The notes: generated by a model not told the origin, from the sequence alone. DNA of 64,000 nucleotides from Thiomicrorhabdus sp. 6S3-12 (GCF_017571475.1 NZ_JAGETW010000005.1:161542-225541); one strand, 5' to 3'. Shown: positions 23,533 to 32,540, numbered from the stretch's first letter. Numbers and translations: made by a program.

Positions 23533-24192
23533 ATGTTCAGCAAAACATTTCCCGTAACGGTTTTAATCAGTTTGTTGTTGCTATCGACCTCGGCGTTTGC
23601 CACCGAAGAGGTCAAAGTCAAAATTACCGACAAACTGGCGGAAATTCAGGTCGATCACAACGGCAAATCCGTCACCATCAAGCGTAATCAGGATCAAACC
23701 AATACCATTGATGAAGATTATGCGCTTACCTCCCGCGTCTGCCCGCCGTTTTGTCTGCAGCCGATCAAACTGCTTCCGGGCGTGCAAACCATCGGCGAGT
23801 TGGAAATGCTGGATTTCCTGAAGCGCAAGGCGAAGGGAGATCAATCTATTGTCATCATTGATTCGCGAACTCCGGACTGGGTAGCGAAAGGAACGATTCC
23901 GAGCGCGATCAATATTCCATGGACGAAACTGTTTCCGCAGTCTTCTTCCTACGAACCACTCGAGGTCGAGGATATTCTCACACTGAGATTCGGCGCGGTT
24001 GCAGTGGATGGTCTCTGGGATTTCTCGAATGCGAAAACGCTGGTGATGTACTGCAACGGTCCCTGGTGCGGACAGTCGCCGACTAATATCAAAGCGCTGG
24101 TGAATCTTGGCTATCCCGCGCACAAGATATTTTGGTATCGCGGCGGGATGCAGGCTTGGCATGCGGCCGGTTTGACGACCGTAACGCCTTAG
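23533..24192 (+). CDS. Exported rhodanese-domain protein
   Basis: 219 residues with a Sec signal peptide (MFSKTFPVTVLISLLLLSTS, cleavage near AFA). AAGGAG lies six bases before this ATG, which is why it is preferred to the frame from 23515. The rhodanese domain covers about 85-219: VIIDSRTPDW, GTIPSAINIPW, then the active loop YCNGPWCGQS with Cys174 and Cys179, and WYRGGMQAWHAAG. A second cysteine pair lies in RVCPPFCLQP (Cys70, Cys74). It probably moves sulfane sulfur in the periplasm, which fits a sulfur oxidiser. The CxxxxC loop could also form a disulfide. Confidence 0.9.
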   Translation: MFSKTFPVTVLISLLLLSTSAFATEEVKVKITDKLAEIQVDHNGKSVTIKRNQDQTNTIDEDYALTSRVCPPFCLQPIKLLPGVQTIGELEMLDFLKRKAKGDQSIVIIDSRTPDWVAKGTIPSAINIPWTKLFPQSSSYEPLEVEDILTLRFGAVAVDGLWDFSNAKTLVMYCNGPWCGQSPTNIKALVNLGYPAHKIFWYRGGMQAWHAAGLTTVTP

Positions 24193-24240
24193 CAGTCTGT
24201 TTTCGGACAGGAGTCGTAAAAATACACGACTTTAAGGCGT
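24184..24240. terminator. Nested hairpin between convergent genes
   Basis: ACGCCTTA (24184-24191) pairs with TAAGGCGT (24233-24240), and AGTCGT with ACGACT inside. The outer arms are the last codons of both genes, each ending Thr-Pro-stop. There is no T-tract, so it is a weak candidate for bidirectional termination. Confidence 0.45.
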
Positions 24241-24666
24241 CTGAACAGGGCAACCGAAGCGGTCGGATTTTTGATCCGCTCCGGTGCCGGGACACTTGTC
24301 ACGATAGTCCGGAACGCCATCCAGATCGGAATGCAGTGGACAGCCGTTTGCCGAAATTCCTTTGGACAGTTCCTGCGGCGTATTTTCCGGACAGTAATCC
24401 TTGCTGTTGACCACGCCATCCTGATCGTCATCCAATTCGCATCCTTCGGCATCAACCGGGTAGGCTTGAATGCCATCATCAAGCCGCTCAGGATTGATCA
24501 CCATTCGGTAACGGAAGTCTTGGCTTACCTTTTTTAATTGTGCTGTATCGGGACACTTGTCCACCGCATCTTCGACACCGTCAAAATCGGCATCCGCCGC
24601 GAATGCGGCAAAGGAAATGGGTACGGAAGCTAGGATCGATAGAGATAAAATTAAACGAATTTTCAC
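24232..24666 (-). CDS. Secreted protein with three thrombospondin type-3 calcium repeats
   Basis: 144 residues with a signal peptide (MKIRLILSLSILASVPISF, cleavage near AFA-AD). Three TSP3 units are present: DADFDGVEDAVDKCPDT, DDDQDGVVNSKDYCPENT and SDLDGVPDYRDKCPGT, each with Asp-rich calcium loops. Such repeats often link OmpA-type domains to outer-membrane barrels, but no OmpA domain follows, so this is a free small protein or a truncated one. It lies 18 bases after the DUF2202 gene and is probably cotranscribed with it. Confidence 0.85.
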   Translation of the reverse strand: MKIRLILSLSILASVPISFAAFAADADFDGVEDAVDKCPDTAQLKKVSQDFRYRMVINPERLDDGIQAYPVDAEGCELDDDQDGVVNSKDYCPENTPQELSKGISANGCPLHSDLDGVPDYRDKCPGTGADQKSDRFGCPVQTP

Positions 24667-24684
24667 TGACAGTCGCCCCGGTTG

Positions 24685-25353
24685 TTATCGGCCAAGAATG
24701 GTGTCAACTTCATCCTGCGACAGGTATTGGGCTTGGTAATTGCCTTCGCCGATTACCGCTTCAATCTGTCCGACATAGGCGCGCAGATGGTATTCCGAAC
24801 CATCGACAAGCGAGCTGTAGGCATTGATCAGAGCACTTTCATCGGTATATTCAAGACCGCAAACCTTAGGGTAATTGCTCTCGCGCATCACTTCCGGGCA
24901 GACAACGATATCGTTCATGTCCAATTCTTCGATAAAAGCGCCGACATAAAGTGCGCTCAGTTCGCTTTCCGTCGCTTTGGAGATCAGCGCGTCGAATTTT
25001 TCTGTGAAATACCAGCCCCATTCTTCACCGTAGAACTTGCCGATCTCTTCCGGTAGGTTATTGGCGTCCGGGTTCGGGTCGGTTAAGTTAAATTGCTCCA
25101 GTTTATCGCGCATGGTATCGGTATGGGTTTGTTCGGATTGCGTGGCGATCTGGTTGAAGACTGATTGTTCTGGATACATTTCGGCCAGTGTTAAATAAAC
25201 ATCGCGGGCCAGCTTTTCTTCCTCGCGCATAAAAGTCAGATGCGAAGCTTCCACTCTATCCAAGCCGGACGAAGTGGCGTTCTTGTCGGCATAGGCTTCC
25301 ACGGAATTGAATGATAGTGCGGTAAGCAGGGCAGTGTATAAAACCTTTTTCAT
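24685..25353 (-). CDS. DUF2202 exported protein, ferritin-like
   Basis: 222 residues with a signal peptide (MKKVLYTALLTALSFNSVEA). The mature part contains the DUF2202 helix FMREEEKLARDVYLTLAEMYP and the second helix with QSEQTHTDTM, whose Glu/His residues are placed as in a ferritin-like di-metal four-helix bundle. Two cysteines (VVCPEV, KVCGLEY) flank the third helix. No enzymatic activity is assigned to the family. First gene of a two-gene unit with the TSP3 protein. Confidence 0.87.
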   Translation of the reverse strand: MKKVLYTALLTALSFNSVEAYADKNATSSGLDRVEASHLTFMREEEKLARDVYLTLAEMYPEQSVFNQIATQSEQTHTDTMRDKLEQFNLTDPNPDANNLPEEIGKFYGEEWGWYFTEKFDALISKATESELSALYVGAFIEELDMNDIVVCPEVMRESNYPKVCGLEYTDESALINAYSSLVDGSEYHLRAYVGQIEAVIGEGNYQAQYLSQDEVDTILGR

Positions 25354-25828
25354 GATTTTTCTCTATTGTTTAGTGGCAAGTAATATCTATTTTTGTTTTT
25401 GCAGCAGTCTAGCAAAAGACATTAGAGGATTATGAAATTAGAGTGGGGAGTTGACTGAAGTCATGAACTTTTTTGCGGGAAGATCACAGAGGATTTTGCA
25501 GACGGTGTTTTATGGCCTTTTCTATTGATTAATGTACTGCACGTTGCCTGTTTGGCATTTCGAAAGGGGGTGCATCGCTAATCAGGCACCGACATTTGCG
25601 GCAAAGGGTTTAGAAAGTCGGTAGCGCAAAGGCAATTTTCTTAAAGCTGATGGTTAACGATGGCAAAAAAAAACGATCAAAAAGACCTTGTTCATGTTGC
25701 TAAGTCCCTTTGCTGGCAGGAAAAGAAAGAGGAGAAAGCTATAGGTAATGGGGTTTGATTATGCTTGTGAAATATCAGCACCGATTAGCGCATTTATGGT
25801 TAAATGCCTGCTGATTTTGTTGTTTTAG
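25354..25828. other. 475-base divergent gap, no gene seen
   Basis: It should hold promoters for the DUF2202 gene and the MBL gene. A 32-codon ATG frame at 25660 lacks a ribosome binding site and similarity. No strong hairpin or box was found. Confidence 0.5.
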
Positions 25829-26563
25829 ATGCATATGACTGAATTTGAATTGCAGATTTTAGGGACCGGCGCCGGCGCGTCTCAAGTTTATGACGGTTTG
25901 CCGAGTAGCAGCTTTATGCTGTTACAGAATGAAACGCCAGTTTGTCTGATCGATTTAGGGCTGGGCGTCGGGCACGAAGTCATCAAATCTTTTGGTGGTT
26001 TTCCTAAAGACATTATCGTTACCCATAACCATTCCGATCATGCCGGCGACCTGCCGGTTGTTTTGCGCGTCGAACAGGCAAAAGGAAGGAAATGCCGGGT
26101 AATCTGCCAACAGCAGATTGCCGAGCGTCTTCAACAGCACCGTCTGGCAGAACACCTTGAACGGATTGCTGCGAAGGATTTGGCCGAATGGCTGACGCCG
26201 CCGCAACAGGTACGCACGGCACTGAACGAATATTTCTCAATCGAATTTTTCCAGGGTCGGCATTCCGAGTTGAGTTTTGCCTTTATTCTCTATTATCAAG
26301 AGCGAGCATTATTGGCTTATACAGGCGATTCGACCTTGGAAAGCGAGTTGTATCGGACGCTAAGTCAGGCAGATACCTTTATCATCGACGCCCGTCCCGA
26401 TTCAAACACCTGGCACGCCAGCTTCTCAGAAGTTGGGCCCTGGCTGAAACCGGGCTGCTATATTATCGGTCACGGACTAAATAATGAGCAGATTGAACAC
26501 TACCCTCATCTGCCGCTGTTAAAGCAAGGTCAAAAGCTTTCACTGTCGCTTGGACAGTTATAA
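25829..26563 (+). CDS. MBL-fold metallo-hydrolase (RNase Z/phosphodiesterase-like)
   Basis: A 244-residue binuclear zinc hydrolase. Zinc motif HNHSDH at 66-71, metal-bridging Asp in LAYTGDSTLE, and late histidines in GRHSELSF and YIIGHGLN; the N-terminus LQILGTGAGASQVYDGLPSSSFML resembles RNase Z-like and phosphonate-pathway MBL proteins. The exact substrate is unclear. The start could be 25829 or 25835 (MTEFELQ); neither has a good ribosome binding site. A partial copy of its 3' end recurs near 28500. Confidence 0.88.
   Translation: MHMTEFELQILGTGAGASQVYDGLPSSSFMLLQNETPVCLIDLGLGVGHEVIKSFGGFPKDIIVTHNHSDHAGDLPVVLRVEQAKGRKCRVICQQQIAERLQQHRLAEHLERIAAKDLAEWLTPPQQVRTALNEYFSIEFFQGRHSELSFAFILYYQERALLAYTGDSTLESELYRTLSQADTFIIDARPDSNTWHASFSEVGPWLKPGCYIIGHGLNNEQIEHYPHLPLLKQGQKLSLSLGQL
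26531..26548 (+). repeat. 18-bp direct repeat, copy A
   Basis: CAAAAGCTTTCACTGTCG, part of the MBL gene's last codons. An identical copy lies at 28516-28533, on the other side of the GT-C gene. Confidence 0.8.
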
Positions 26564-26655
26564 TTACGAATATTACCGAATTTTAGTAAAAATTGCTTTT
26601 ATTCAAATCCTTTTGAAGGATGCGTGATTTAGACGTTTAAAAATTTAAAAGAGTG

Positions 26656-28299
26656 ATGCTGCGCATTATGAATTTATTTGAAAAAAATGATTATTTATAT
26701 CCATTATTTATTGGGTTTGTTTTCTTTATTGCTAGTTTGCTAATCATGCATAACGGGCACTTTCATGAAGATGCGTATATATTATTCATTTATGTGGAAA
26801 ATTTTGTTAATGGAAACGGGATTACCTATTTCCCCGGAGCCCCGCCGATTGAAGGGGCAACAGATTTTCTCTGGATGATCCTGATCTCCATACTCGTCTT
26901 TTTAGGAATTGATAGCGGCACAGCGGTCCTCATCCTCAATTCAGTCGGTGTGTTTATCGTATCCCTTTTGATATCCAAAATATTACTCGAATCGAAAGAA
27001 GAGAGTTTCAGGTTCAAGTTTTTCTACTTTGTTCTGCCTTTGCTATGGATTCCTCAGTCTTTTCTTTTGGCCGGTATCGGCGGTTTTAGTGTTTATCTTT
27101 ATCTGGGTCTGATTTCTCTGGCGGTTTACTTTATTTATCATGGAGAGAAGTGCTATTTGATTCCTCTGGTAGGTATTGCACTGTCGCTATTCAGACCGGA
27201 TGGAGTCATTCTGGCGATCGGTTTCTGGCTTGTCTCTTTGTATCTTTGTTCGCAAAACAAAGAGTTTAAGAAATTTGCCATTTATACCTTGATCGCTTTT
27301 GTTATCGGTGTCGTCTATTTTCTGTGGCGTTATAACTATTTTGGCAACCTGTTGCCTTTGCCGCTGTATGTGAAGAGCAGTGAGGGCGGCTTGGCCGGTC
27401 TGGGTAGGAACATGAAATGGATCAATCATGACTGGACATCCGTTTACCTTCTGGCGATTGTTTTTCTATCAATTGTTTTCAAAAAACTAAGAGTGGTCGC
27501 ATTATATTCGGTACCGGCTGTTTTGCTTTATGTTGCTCTTATGTTTGCGACGCAGAGTCAGAATATAGGTTATCGGTTTCAGGCACCGTTGTTTATTATC
27601 AGTTTCTTGATCTTTGTGGTGCTTGTAGGGATCTATTTAAGAACGGAAAAGGACGTTAGATTTTCCAAGTTTTTAATTACCTTGCCTGTCATCGTTCTAA
27701 CCGTTTCCTCTTATAAAAACGTATCCGATCTTTCCGAAATTACCGCGTTTAATTATATAAATGAGTTTCCTAAGAAAATAAATGAATTGATTTTGTCGTC
27801 CAACAATAACGACGTCACGATTGCTTTGACCGAAGCGGGGCGGCTGGCGTACTGGAATCAATCAGCAAAAATAAAAATCATCGATCTGGTCGGTTTGAAC
27901 ACGCCTTACACGGCAAAAAATCAGCTTTCAATCGAATATATGGAATCGATCTCTCCAGATATCATTATGTTTCATCATGCAAGAACCATTGATATCGGAA
28001 ACAAAGATAAAGTCAATTCTAACCATTTGGTATTAAGCGATCGGGCCAGCTTTGATCCTGCCGGTTTTAAAAATCCGAAGCGGGTCGATAAAGTCATTGT
28101 TGCTGCAAATGTGGCATCCGAATATTTATTCCAGCATTTTGATCGCTATGATGTTATCGCAGTCGATTATCGTGAGGATGGCGGTTTCTATCATATCTAT
28201 GCATTAAAGAAAAAACTGGGCATAAAGGCAGGGTTTTTAGCCGCTCTGGATGATGTTTTTTTGCAAAGACGCGATCTTTCGTATTACCAAATGAAATGA
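26656..28299 (+). CDS. Polytopic GT-C-like glycosyltransferase (AftB-like)
   Basis: About 547 residues with around ten membrane helices in the first 350 and a soluble C-terminal domain of about 190. The first extracytoplasmic loop has HEDAYILFIYVENFVNGNG then PPIEGATDFLW, matching the acidic-motif loop of lipid-linked-sugar GT-C enzymes; LFRPDG and FGNLLPLPLYVK are further family signatures. It would move a sugar from a polyprenyl-phosphate donor outside the membrane. The sequence is AT-rich in its first 400 bases relative to neighbours. The start is uncertain: GTG 26653, ATG 26656 or ATG 26668. Confidence 0.82.
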   Translation: MLRIMNLFEKNDYLYPLFIGFVFFIASLLIMHNGHFHEDAYILFIYVENFVNGNGITYFPGAPPIEGATDFLWMILISILVFLGIDSGTAVLILNSVGVFIVSLLISKILLESKEESFRFKFFYFVLPLLWIPQSFLLAGIGGFSVYLYLGLISLAVYFIYHGEKCYLIPLVGIALSLFRPDGVILAIGFWLVSLYLCSQNKEFKKFAIYTLIAFVIGVVYFLWRYNYFGNLLPLPLYVKSSEGGLAGLGRNMKWINHDWTSVYLLAIVFLSIVFKKLRVVALYSVPAVLLYVALMFATQSQNIGYRFQAPLFIISFLIFVVLVGIYLRTEKDVRFSKFLITLPVIVLTVSSYKNVSDLSEITAFNYINEFPKKINELILSSNNNDVTIALTEAGRLAYWNQSAKIKIIDLVGLNTPYTAKNQLSIEYMESISPDIIMFHHARTIDIGNKDKVNSNHLVLSDRASFDPAGFKNPKRVDKVIVAANVASEYLFQHFDRYDVIAVDYREDGGFYHIYALKKKLGIKAGFLAALDDVFLQRRDLSYYQMK

Positions 28300-28489
28300 T
28301 TCTCTTGAGGGAAGTCTGGAATTGATCTATTTCAGAGCGTCGCACGTAAGCATTATGCTCAGCTGGAATTTGTACGGCATACGGGACCAAGATTGAGAGT
28401 GCTGTAACAGAGGCTTAGTCTGGCAGGAAAGAGCGATGATTTAAGCGGAACAGCGCAATAGCAGATTAGGAATGCTTAAAAGATCGCAT

Positions 28490-28546
28490 TAGTATTTGCC
28501 GTTAAGAGACGTCCGCAAAAGCTTTCACTGTCGTTTACAGTCGTTT
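28490..28546 (+). pseudogene. Relic of the 3' end of the MBL-fold gene
   Basis: The stretch contains the 18-bp repeat at 28516-28533 and looser similarity on both sides to 26510-26563 (TGCCG-TTAA upstream, ACAGT-TTAA downstream). It lies just before the 28559 gene. The simplest reading is that the MBL gene once adjoined that gene and the GT-C gene was inserted with duplication of the junction. Confidence 0.5.
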
Positions 28547-28558
28547 AAGAAGGTTTAT

Positions 28559-29197
28559 ATGAATATTGCCGAGCTGGTTAAAAGGTTGATTCAACTGATC
28601 TATTACTTTTCGCCCTATTTCTGGGTTGACCGCTACTACAAACTCCGCGAACTGGATTTTGCAGCGGATTCGCATGAATGGCAGGCTCTTCGCAACCGGC
28701 GTTTGTTCCTGTCCGAGTTTTACATTGTCGGCTGGCTGGTGCTGTCATTTGCTTTAATGCTGGTTTCCGTTTTTTATCCTCTGACACTCTGGCTTATTCC
28801 ATTTCTGTTTTTGCGCATTGTCGGTATCGTTAATAAAGAACTTGGGGTGATTCTCTTCGGGGTATGCAAAATTACCGAAGGGACGGCAGTTTCCGCGACC
28901 GGCAGGGTTATCGTTCTGGCAATGGTCAACTATCTGACCGCGATGTTTCTGTTTGCAACCATTTATCAGATCAATGGTTTTTTCGAAGAAGTTCCGGCCT
29001 ATCTTGTTCAGGCGATGCCGCTTGGCGGTATCATTCAGGCCTTGCAGATTCACTTTACTATGAGCGGGGCTTTTGCGCCGGCCGATCTGTTTACCTGGGC
29101 GATTACCGTCTCGCAAGGCGTCTTCTGTTTTATGTTCGGAACGATTGTGATTTCGTTATTTGTCTCCTTGCTGAATGTAAAACCCTTAAACAAATAA
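28559..29197 (+). CDS. Inner-membrane protein of unknown function
   Basis: 212 residues; AAGG precedes the ATG at 28559 and the longer frame from 28496 is unsupported. An N-terminal cytoplasmic segment of about 55 residues (FWVDRYYKLRELDF) is followed by four hydrophobic helices at roughly 55-75, 77-92, 120-145 and 185-205. The loop LFGVCKITEGTAVS between helices and the amphipathic MPLGGIIQALQIHF stretch are notable. No family recognised. It may be an ion-channel-like or small transporter component, which is a guess from topology only. Confidence 0.75.
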   Translation: MNIAELVKRLIQLIYYFSPYFWVDRYYKLRELDFAADSHEWQALRNRRLFLSEFYIVGWLVLSFALMLVSVFYPLTLWLIPFLFLRIVGIVNKELGVILFGVCKITEGTAVSATGRVIVLAMVNYLTAMFLFATIYQINGFFEEVPAYLVQAMPLGGIIQALQIHFTMSGAFAPADLFTWAITVSQGVFCFMFGTIVISLFVSLLNVKPLNK

Positions 29198-29288
29198 AGC
29201 ATTTTGGTGAATAATAGCCCTGTTCATCCATCGTTCCATTTATAAAAATATGTGGATATGGATGCTGACTGGAATCAAAGGAATCGAT

Positions 29289-30074
29289 ATGTTTAAAAGC
29301 AGACCATTTATTTATGCCCTTTTTGCCGTGACGGCATTTGCCGGAGCAAACGCCGCTACTGCCGCTGATATTGCCTCGGTGAACGGTAAGAATATTACCG
29401 AGCAGGATTATGAACTGTTCGTTCAGGAAAACAAGAAGCCTCAGTCCGCCAGTATCGACCGTCAGCAGGTAATTGATGAGTTGATTAACCGTGAATTGAT
29501 TTTTCAGGATGCGATGAGTAACGGGCTTGATAAAAACCCTGAATTGCTTAAAAAACTGGAAATGATCAAGTTGAATCTGCTGATTGGTGCGGCGCTTGAG
29601 AAAGCGGTAGATACCCCGGAAATTACTGACAGCGATTTAAAAAAACTGTACACAGAAAAGCTCGCCAACTTTGCTCAGAGAGAATACAAAGCACGGCATA
29701 TTCTTGTAAATAGCAAGGCGGAAGCCGAAGCGGTGATTCGCGAGCTGGATAAGGGAGCGGATTTTGCCGAGCTGGCGAAAAGCAAGTCGGTTGGTCCGAC
29801 GGGCAAAAAAGGCGGAGAGCTGGGGTGGTTTGCACCAAACCAGATGGTAGCGGAATTCAGTACAGCTGTGACTGCTATGAATAAAAATCAATATACGAAA
29901 GAGCCGGTGCAGACGCAGTTCGGCTATCATGTGATTTTGCTTGAAGATAGCCGCGAGGCAAAAGCGCCCAGTTTCGATTCGGTAAAAGCACAACTGAAAC
30001 AGTTGCTTCGGCAGCAACGTGCCACTGCCTATCTGGAGTCGTTAAGAAAAAAAGCGAACATTACGGTTAAGTAA
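29289..30074 (+). CDS. Parvulin-type peptidyl-prolyl isomerase, periplasmic
   Basis: 261 residues with a Sec signal peptide (about 1-25, ending AATAAD). AAAGGAATCG sits before the ATG at 29289. A SurA/PrsA-like N-terminal helical region (VNGKNITEQDYELF, VIDELINRELIFQDA) precedes a PpiC domain at about 130-230 with the typical YKARHILVNSKAEAE, GGELGWFAPNQMV and TQFGYHVILLED. It assists folding of exported proteins. Ends in a basic helical tail. Probably monocistronic. Confidence 0.93.
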   Translation: MFKSRPFIYALFAVTAFAGANAATAADIASVNGKNITEQDYELFVQENKKPQSASIDRQQVIDELINRELIFQDAMSNGLDKNPELLKKLEMIKLNLLIGAALEKAVDTPEITDSDLKKLYTEKLANFAQREYKARHILVNSKAEAEAVIRELDKGADFAELAKSKSVGPTGKKGGELGWFAPNQMVAEFSTAVTAMNKNQYTKEPVQTQFGYHVILLEDSREAKAPSFDSVKAQLKQLLRQQRATAYLESLRKKANITVK

Positions 30075-30203
30075 TTAACTGTTCTGCGGTTGCGGGCTTC
30101 TACGCTGATAGCGTATTGAATCTAAGTCTGCTTCCGATTCCGTTCCAGTCCAGTTTGAACACTATTTATGCAGCCTGTGAATAGAGTCTGGGAGTTTTTA
30201 ATC

Positions 30204-30238
30204 CGGCTTGGGAGGGAACGGAGTTACCCGCCAAGCCG
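30204..30238. terminator. Hairpin between convergent genes
   Basis: CGGCTTGG / CCAAGCCG stem. T-tracts are poor on both sides, so it is only a possible terminator. Confidence 0.4.
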
Positions 30239-30249
30239 TTTGGTAAGGA

Positions 30250-30435
30250 TTATTCTTTTTCTCGATATTTCAATTCTTTATGCAAGTGACGGTGTTGCCT
30301 GTCGCGCTGGAGTTTCATTTCCCGTTCATATTTACTCTGTTCTTTATCCAGACCACCTCGTGCATCCGGCGCTTCGGCCATAGCCGTTTGGCTTAACATC
30401 ATTGCTGAACCTAAAATCAAAGCTAACTTACGCAT
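30250..30435 (-). CDS. Small exported charged protein
   Basis: 61 residues. The ATG at 30435 follows a strong AGGAGG site; an upstream frame is unsupported. MRKLALILGSAMMLSQTAMA is a clean signal peptide, leaving about 41 residues of mature protein that is very hydrophilic and helical (DKEQSKYEREMKLQRDRQ, then HRHLHKELKYREKE). Histidines and acidic residues could bind metal, but nothing identifies a family. Confidence 0.75.
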   Translation of the reverse strand: MRKLALILGSAMMLSQTAMAEAPDARGGLDKEQSKYEREMKLQRDRQHRHLHKELKYREKE

Positions 30436-30631
30436 TATTGAATTCCTCCTAGGGTGTGTGCCAAGCCATCTTAGCAAGGCGGTAAGGGCTTCTAAAAGAG
30501 GTAACTACTGACTAAAACTCTAAGAAAGTCTGACAAGAGTGTGTGTGGTGAATAAGTATTAAGACGAGTGCTTTCTTTCGTTGTTTGATGTCGCTAAAAT
30601 CGAATTGATTATGTCTTTCAAGGAAATAACG

Positions 30632-31429
30632 ATGGCGACCACACAGATCTGTTTTATTTCTCATGGCGGCGGCCCATTGCCGCTTCTGGATCCTCAGGAT
30701 AATCGCGAGATGATCGAGACGCTGTTGCAGATAAGTGCTGAAATACGCCGTCCTAAGGCGATTCTGGTCATCAGTGCTCACTGGGAAGAAGCGGTTCCGA
30801 CACTGATTTCTGGAGAGCAGCCCGGTTTGATTTATGACTATTCAGGGTTCCCGCCAGAGGCCTATCAAATTCAATATCCCTGTTCGGGTGATCCTGAATT
30901 GGCCGACAGGGTTTATCAGGCGCTTGCCGACAGCGGAATTGATGCTGTTAAGGATCGTGATCGTGGTTTTGATCACGGCCTGTATGTGCCTCTGAAGATA
31001 ATGTACCCGGAGGCGGATATCCCGTGTGTCGAACTATCGATGTTGAGAAACCTGGATCCTGAACAGCATATACGCCTCGGTGAGGCGCTGGCGGCGTTGA
31101 ACGATCCGGACTTGCTGATTCTTGGCTCCGGTTTTTCGTTTCATAATATGCGTGCATTCTTTAGTCACCCAAGTGCAGTTGAAGTGCAGCAGAATGTGGA
31201 TTTTGAGGATTGGCTGCAAGAGACTTGCTGTGATGTTTCGCTGGACGAAGAGCAGCGGCGATCGCGTCTGGTGAATTGGCTACAGCAGTCACCTGCGGCA
31301 CGTTATAATCATCCGCGGGAAGAACATCTGTTGCCATTGCATGTCTGTTACGGAGCGGCGCAAAGTGCGTGCAGGAAATCCTATCGTCTGGAAATTCTTG
31401 GAAAACAGACCAGCATGTACCTCTGGTAG
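30632..31429 (+). CDS. LigB/DODA-type class III extradiol dioxygenase
   Basis: 265 residues beginning MATTQICFISHGGGPLPLLD; AAGGAA seven bases upstream fixes the start and the longer frame from 30581 lacks one. Metal ligands of the family are visible: the first His in SHGGGP, the second in ISAHWEE, FDHGLYVPL as the general-base region and a late His in LLPLHVCYGAA. Such enzymes (for example YgiD and plant DODA) open catechol rings such as L-DOPA with Fe or Zn. Native substrate unknown. Confidence 0.92.
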   Translation: MATTQICFISHGGGPLPLLDPQDNREMIETLLQISAEIRRPKAILVISAHWEEAVPTLISGEQPGLIYDYSGFPPEAYQIQYPCSGDPELADRVYQALADSGIDAVKDRDRGFDHGLYVPLKIMYPEADIPCVELSMLRNLDPEQHIRLGEALAALNDPDLLILGSGFSFHNMRAFFSHPSAVEVQQNVDFEDWLQETCCDVSLDEEQRRSRLVNWLQQSPAARYNHPREEHLLPLHVCYGAAQSACRKSYRLEILGKQTSMYLW

Positions 31430-31550
31430 TATATTCTCTTCAAATCCATCCCGACTTTATCTGAGTGATCGTGTTTTTATCTTTTAGCGTTCACTCGGAT
31501 AGGTTTCTTGTTTGCTATCCATACCGCTTTGAACGGATAATCAATGCGGC

Positions 31551-32540
31551 TTGCTTTTCGGTTCTCTGTCAGTGTTACAAACTTTATCGATTTTATTACC
31601 TGTTTTTGCGTTAATTGCCGCCGGCTTTGCAAGCCGAAAACTGAATCTGTTAGGCCCGAATTCGGCGAGTGAATTAAGCCGTTTTGTCATTTGGCTGGCT
31701 CTGCCGGCTCTTTTGTTTGACATTATGGCCCATACCTCTTGGCAGAATTTATGGCATGTCGAATTTATCATCGCTTATCTGATCGGAACTCTGGGCGTTT
31801 TCTTGGCTGTTATTCTGTGGCGGCGCTGGCAGGGAGCGCCTTTGACCTGTGCCAGTATTGACGGTGTTGCCGGAGCCTATTCCAATACCGGCTATGTCGG
31901 TTTCCCGTTGTTGTTTCTGATTTTCGGTGCATCCAGCCAAGTGCCGACGATTATTGCGACCATTATTGTGGTCTGTATTCTGTTTGCGCTGGCTTTGGTT
32001 CTGATCGAGAGTGATTTAAAAGCGGATACGATTTTGCCGGTGCGCATTGTTCATGCACTGATCGCGGTATTGAAGAATCCGTTGGTATTTGCCCCGGTTT
32101 TCGGTTTTCTGTTTTCTTTGACCGGCTGGAGTTTACCGCAAGGGGGCGAAACCTTTTTGGATCTGCTCGGGGCCGCGGCCAGTCCGGCTGCTTTGATCAG
32201 TTTAGGCCTGTTTTTGGCCGATGCGATGCAAAGAAGCGCTCAATCCAGTCGAGCAGTGCGTCGGATCGCCTGGCAGCTGACGTTTTTGAAATTAATTGTT
32301 CAACCCTTGATTGTTGCCTGGCTGGTTCTGGGCGTTTTCGAGATGGATGTCGAATGGGCTTATATGGCAATTTTACTGGCGGCGCTGCCGACCGGGACTG
32401 GACCTTATATGCTTGCCGAATTCTATAAACGCGACGCCTTGATTACGGCGCAAACGATTCTGTTTACAACCGTTCTGTCGCTGTTCAGTCTGACAATCAT
32501 ACTGCTGTTAATGGGCCATCAACCGCCAAGCCTCGCATAA
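31551..32540 (+). CDS. AEC-family (auxin efflux carrier-like) transporter
   Basis: About 329 residues and ten membrane helices in two halves. The family repeat pattern is clear: LPVFALIAAGFASRKL..L and FVIWLALPALLFDIMA at the N-terminus, YSNTGYVGFPLL in the middle, SPAALISLGLFLADAM and LLAALPTGTGPYMLAEFY in the second half. Members move malate, auxin or other organic acids. No ATG in frame is available near the natural start; TTG at 31551 or GTG 31572 must be used, because a stop lies in frame at 31530. Confidence 0.9.
   Translation: MLFGSLSVLQTLSILLPVFALIAAGFASRKLNLLGPNSASELSRFVIWLALPALLFDIMAHTSWQNLWHVEFIIAYLIGTLGVFLAVILWRRWQGAPLTCASIDGVAGAYSNTGYVGFPLLFLIFGASSQVPTIIATIIVVCILFALALVLIESDLKADTILPVRIVHALIAVLKNPLVFAPVFGFLFSLTGWSLPQGGETFLDLLGAAASPAALISLGLFLADAMQRSAQSSRAVRRIAWQLTFLKLIVQPLIVAWLVLGVFEMDVEWAYMAILLAALPTGTGPYMLAEFYKRDALITAQTILFTTVLSLFSLTIILLLMGHQPPSLA

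Noticed and set aside
25660..25758. 32-codon frame MAKKNDQKDLVHVAK...
   Set aside because: No ribosome binding site, low-complexity Lys/Glu content, no supporting context.
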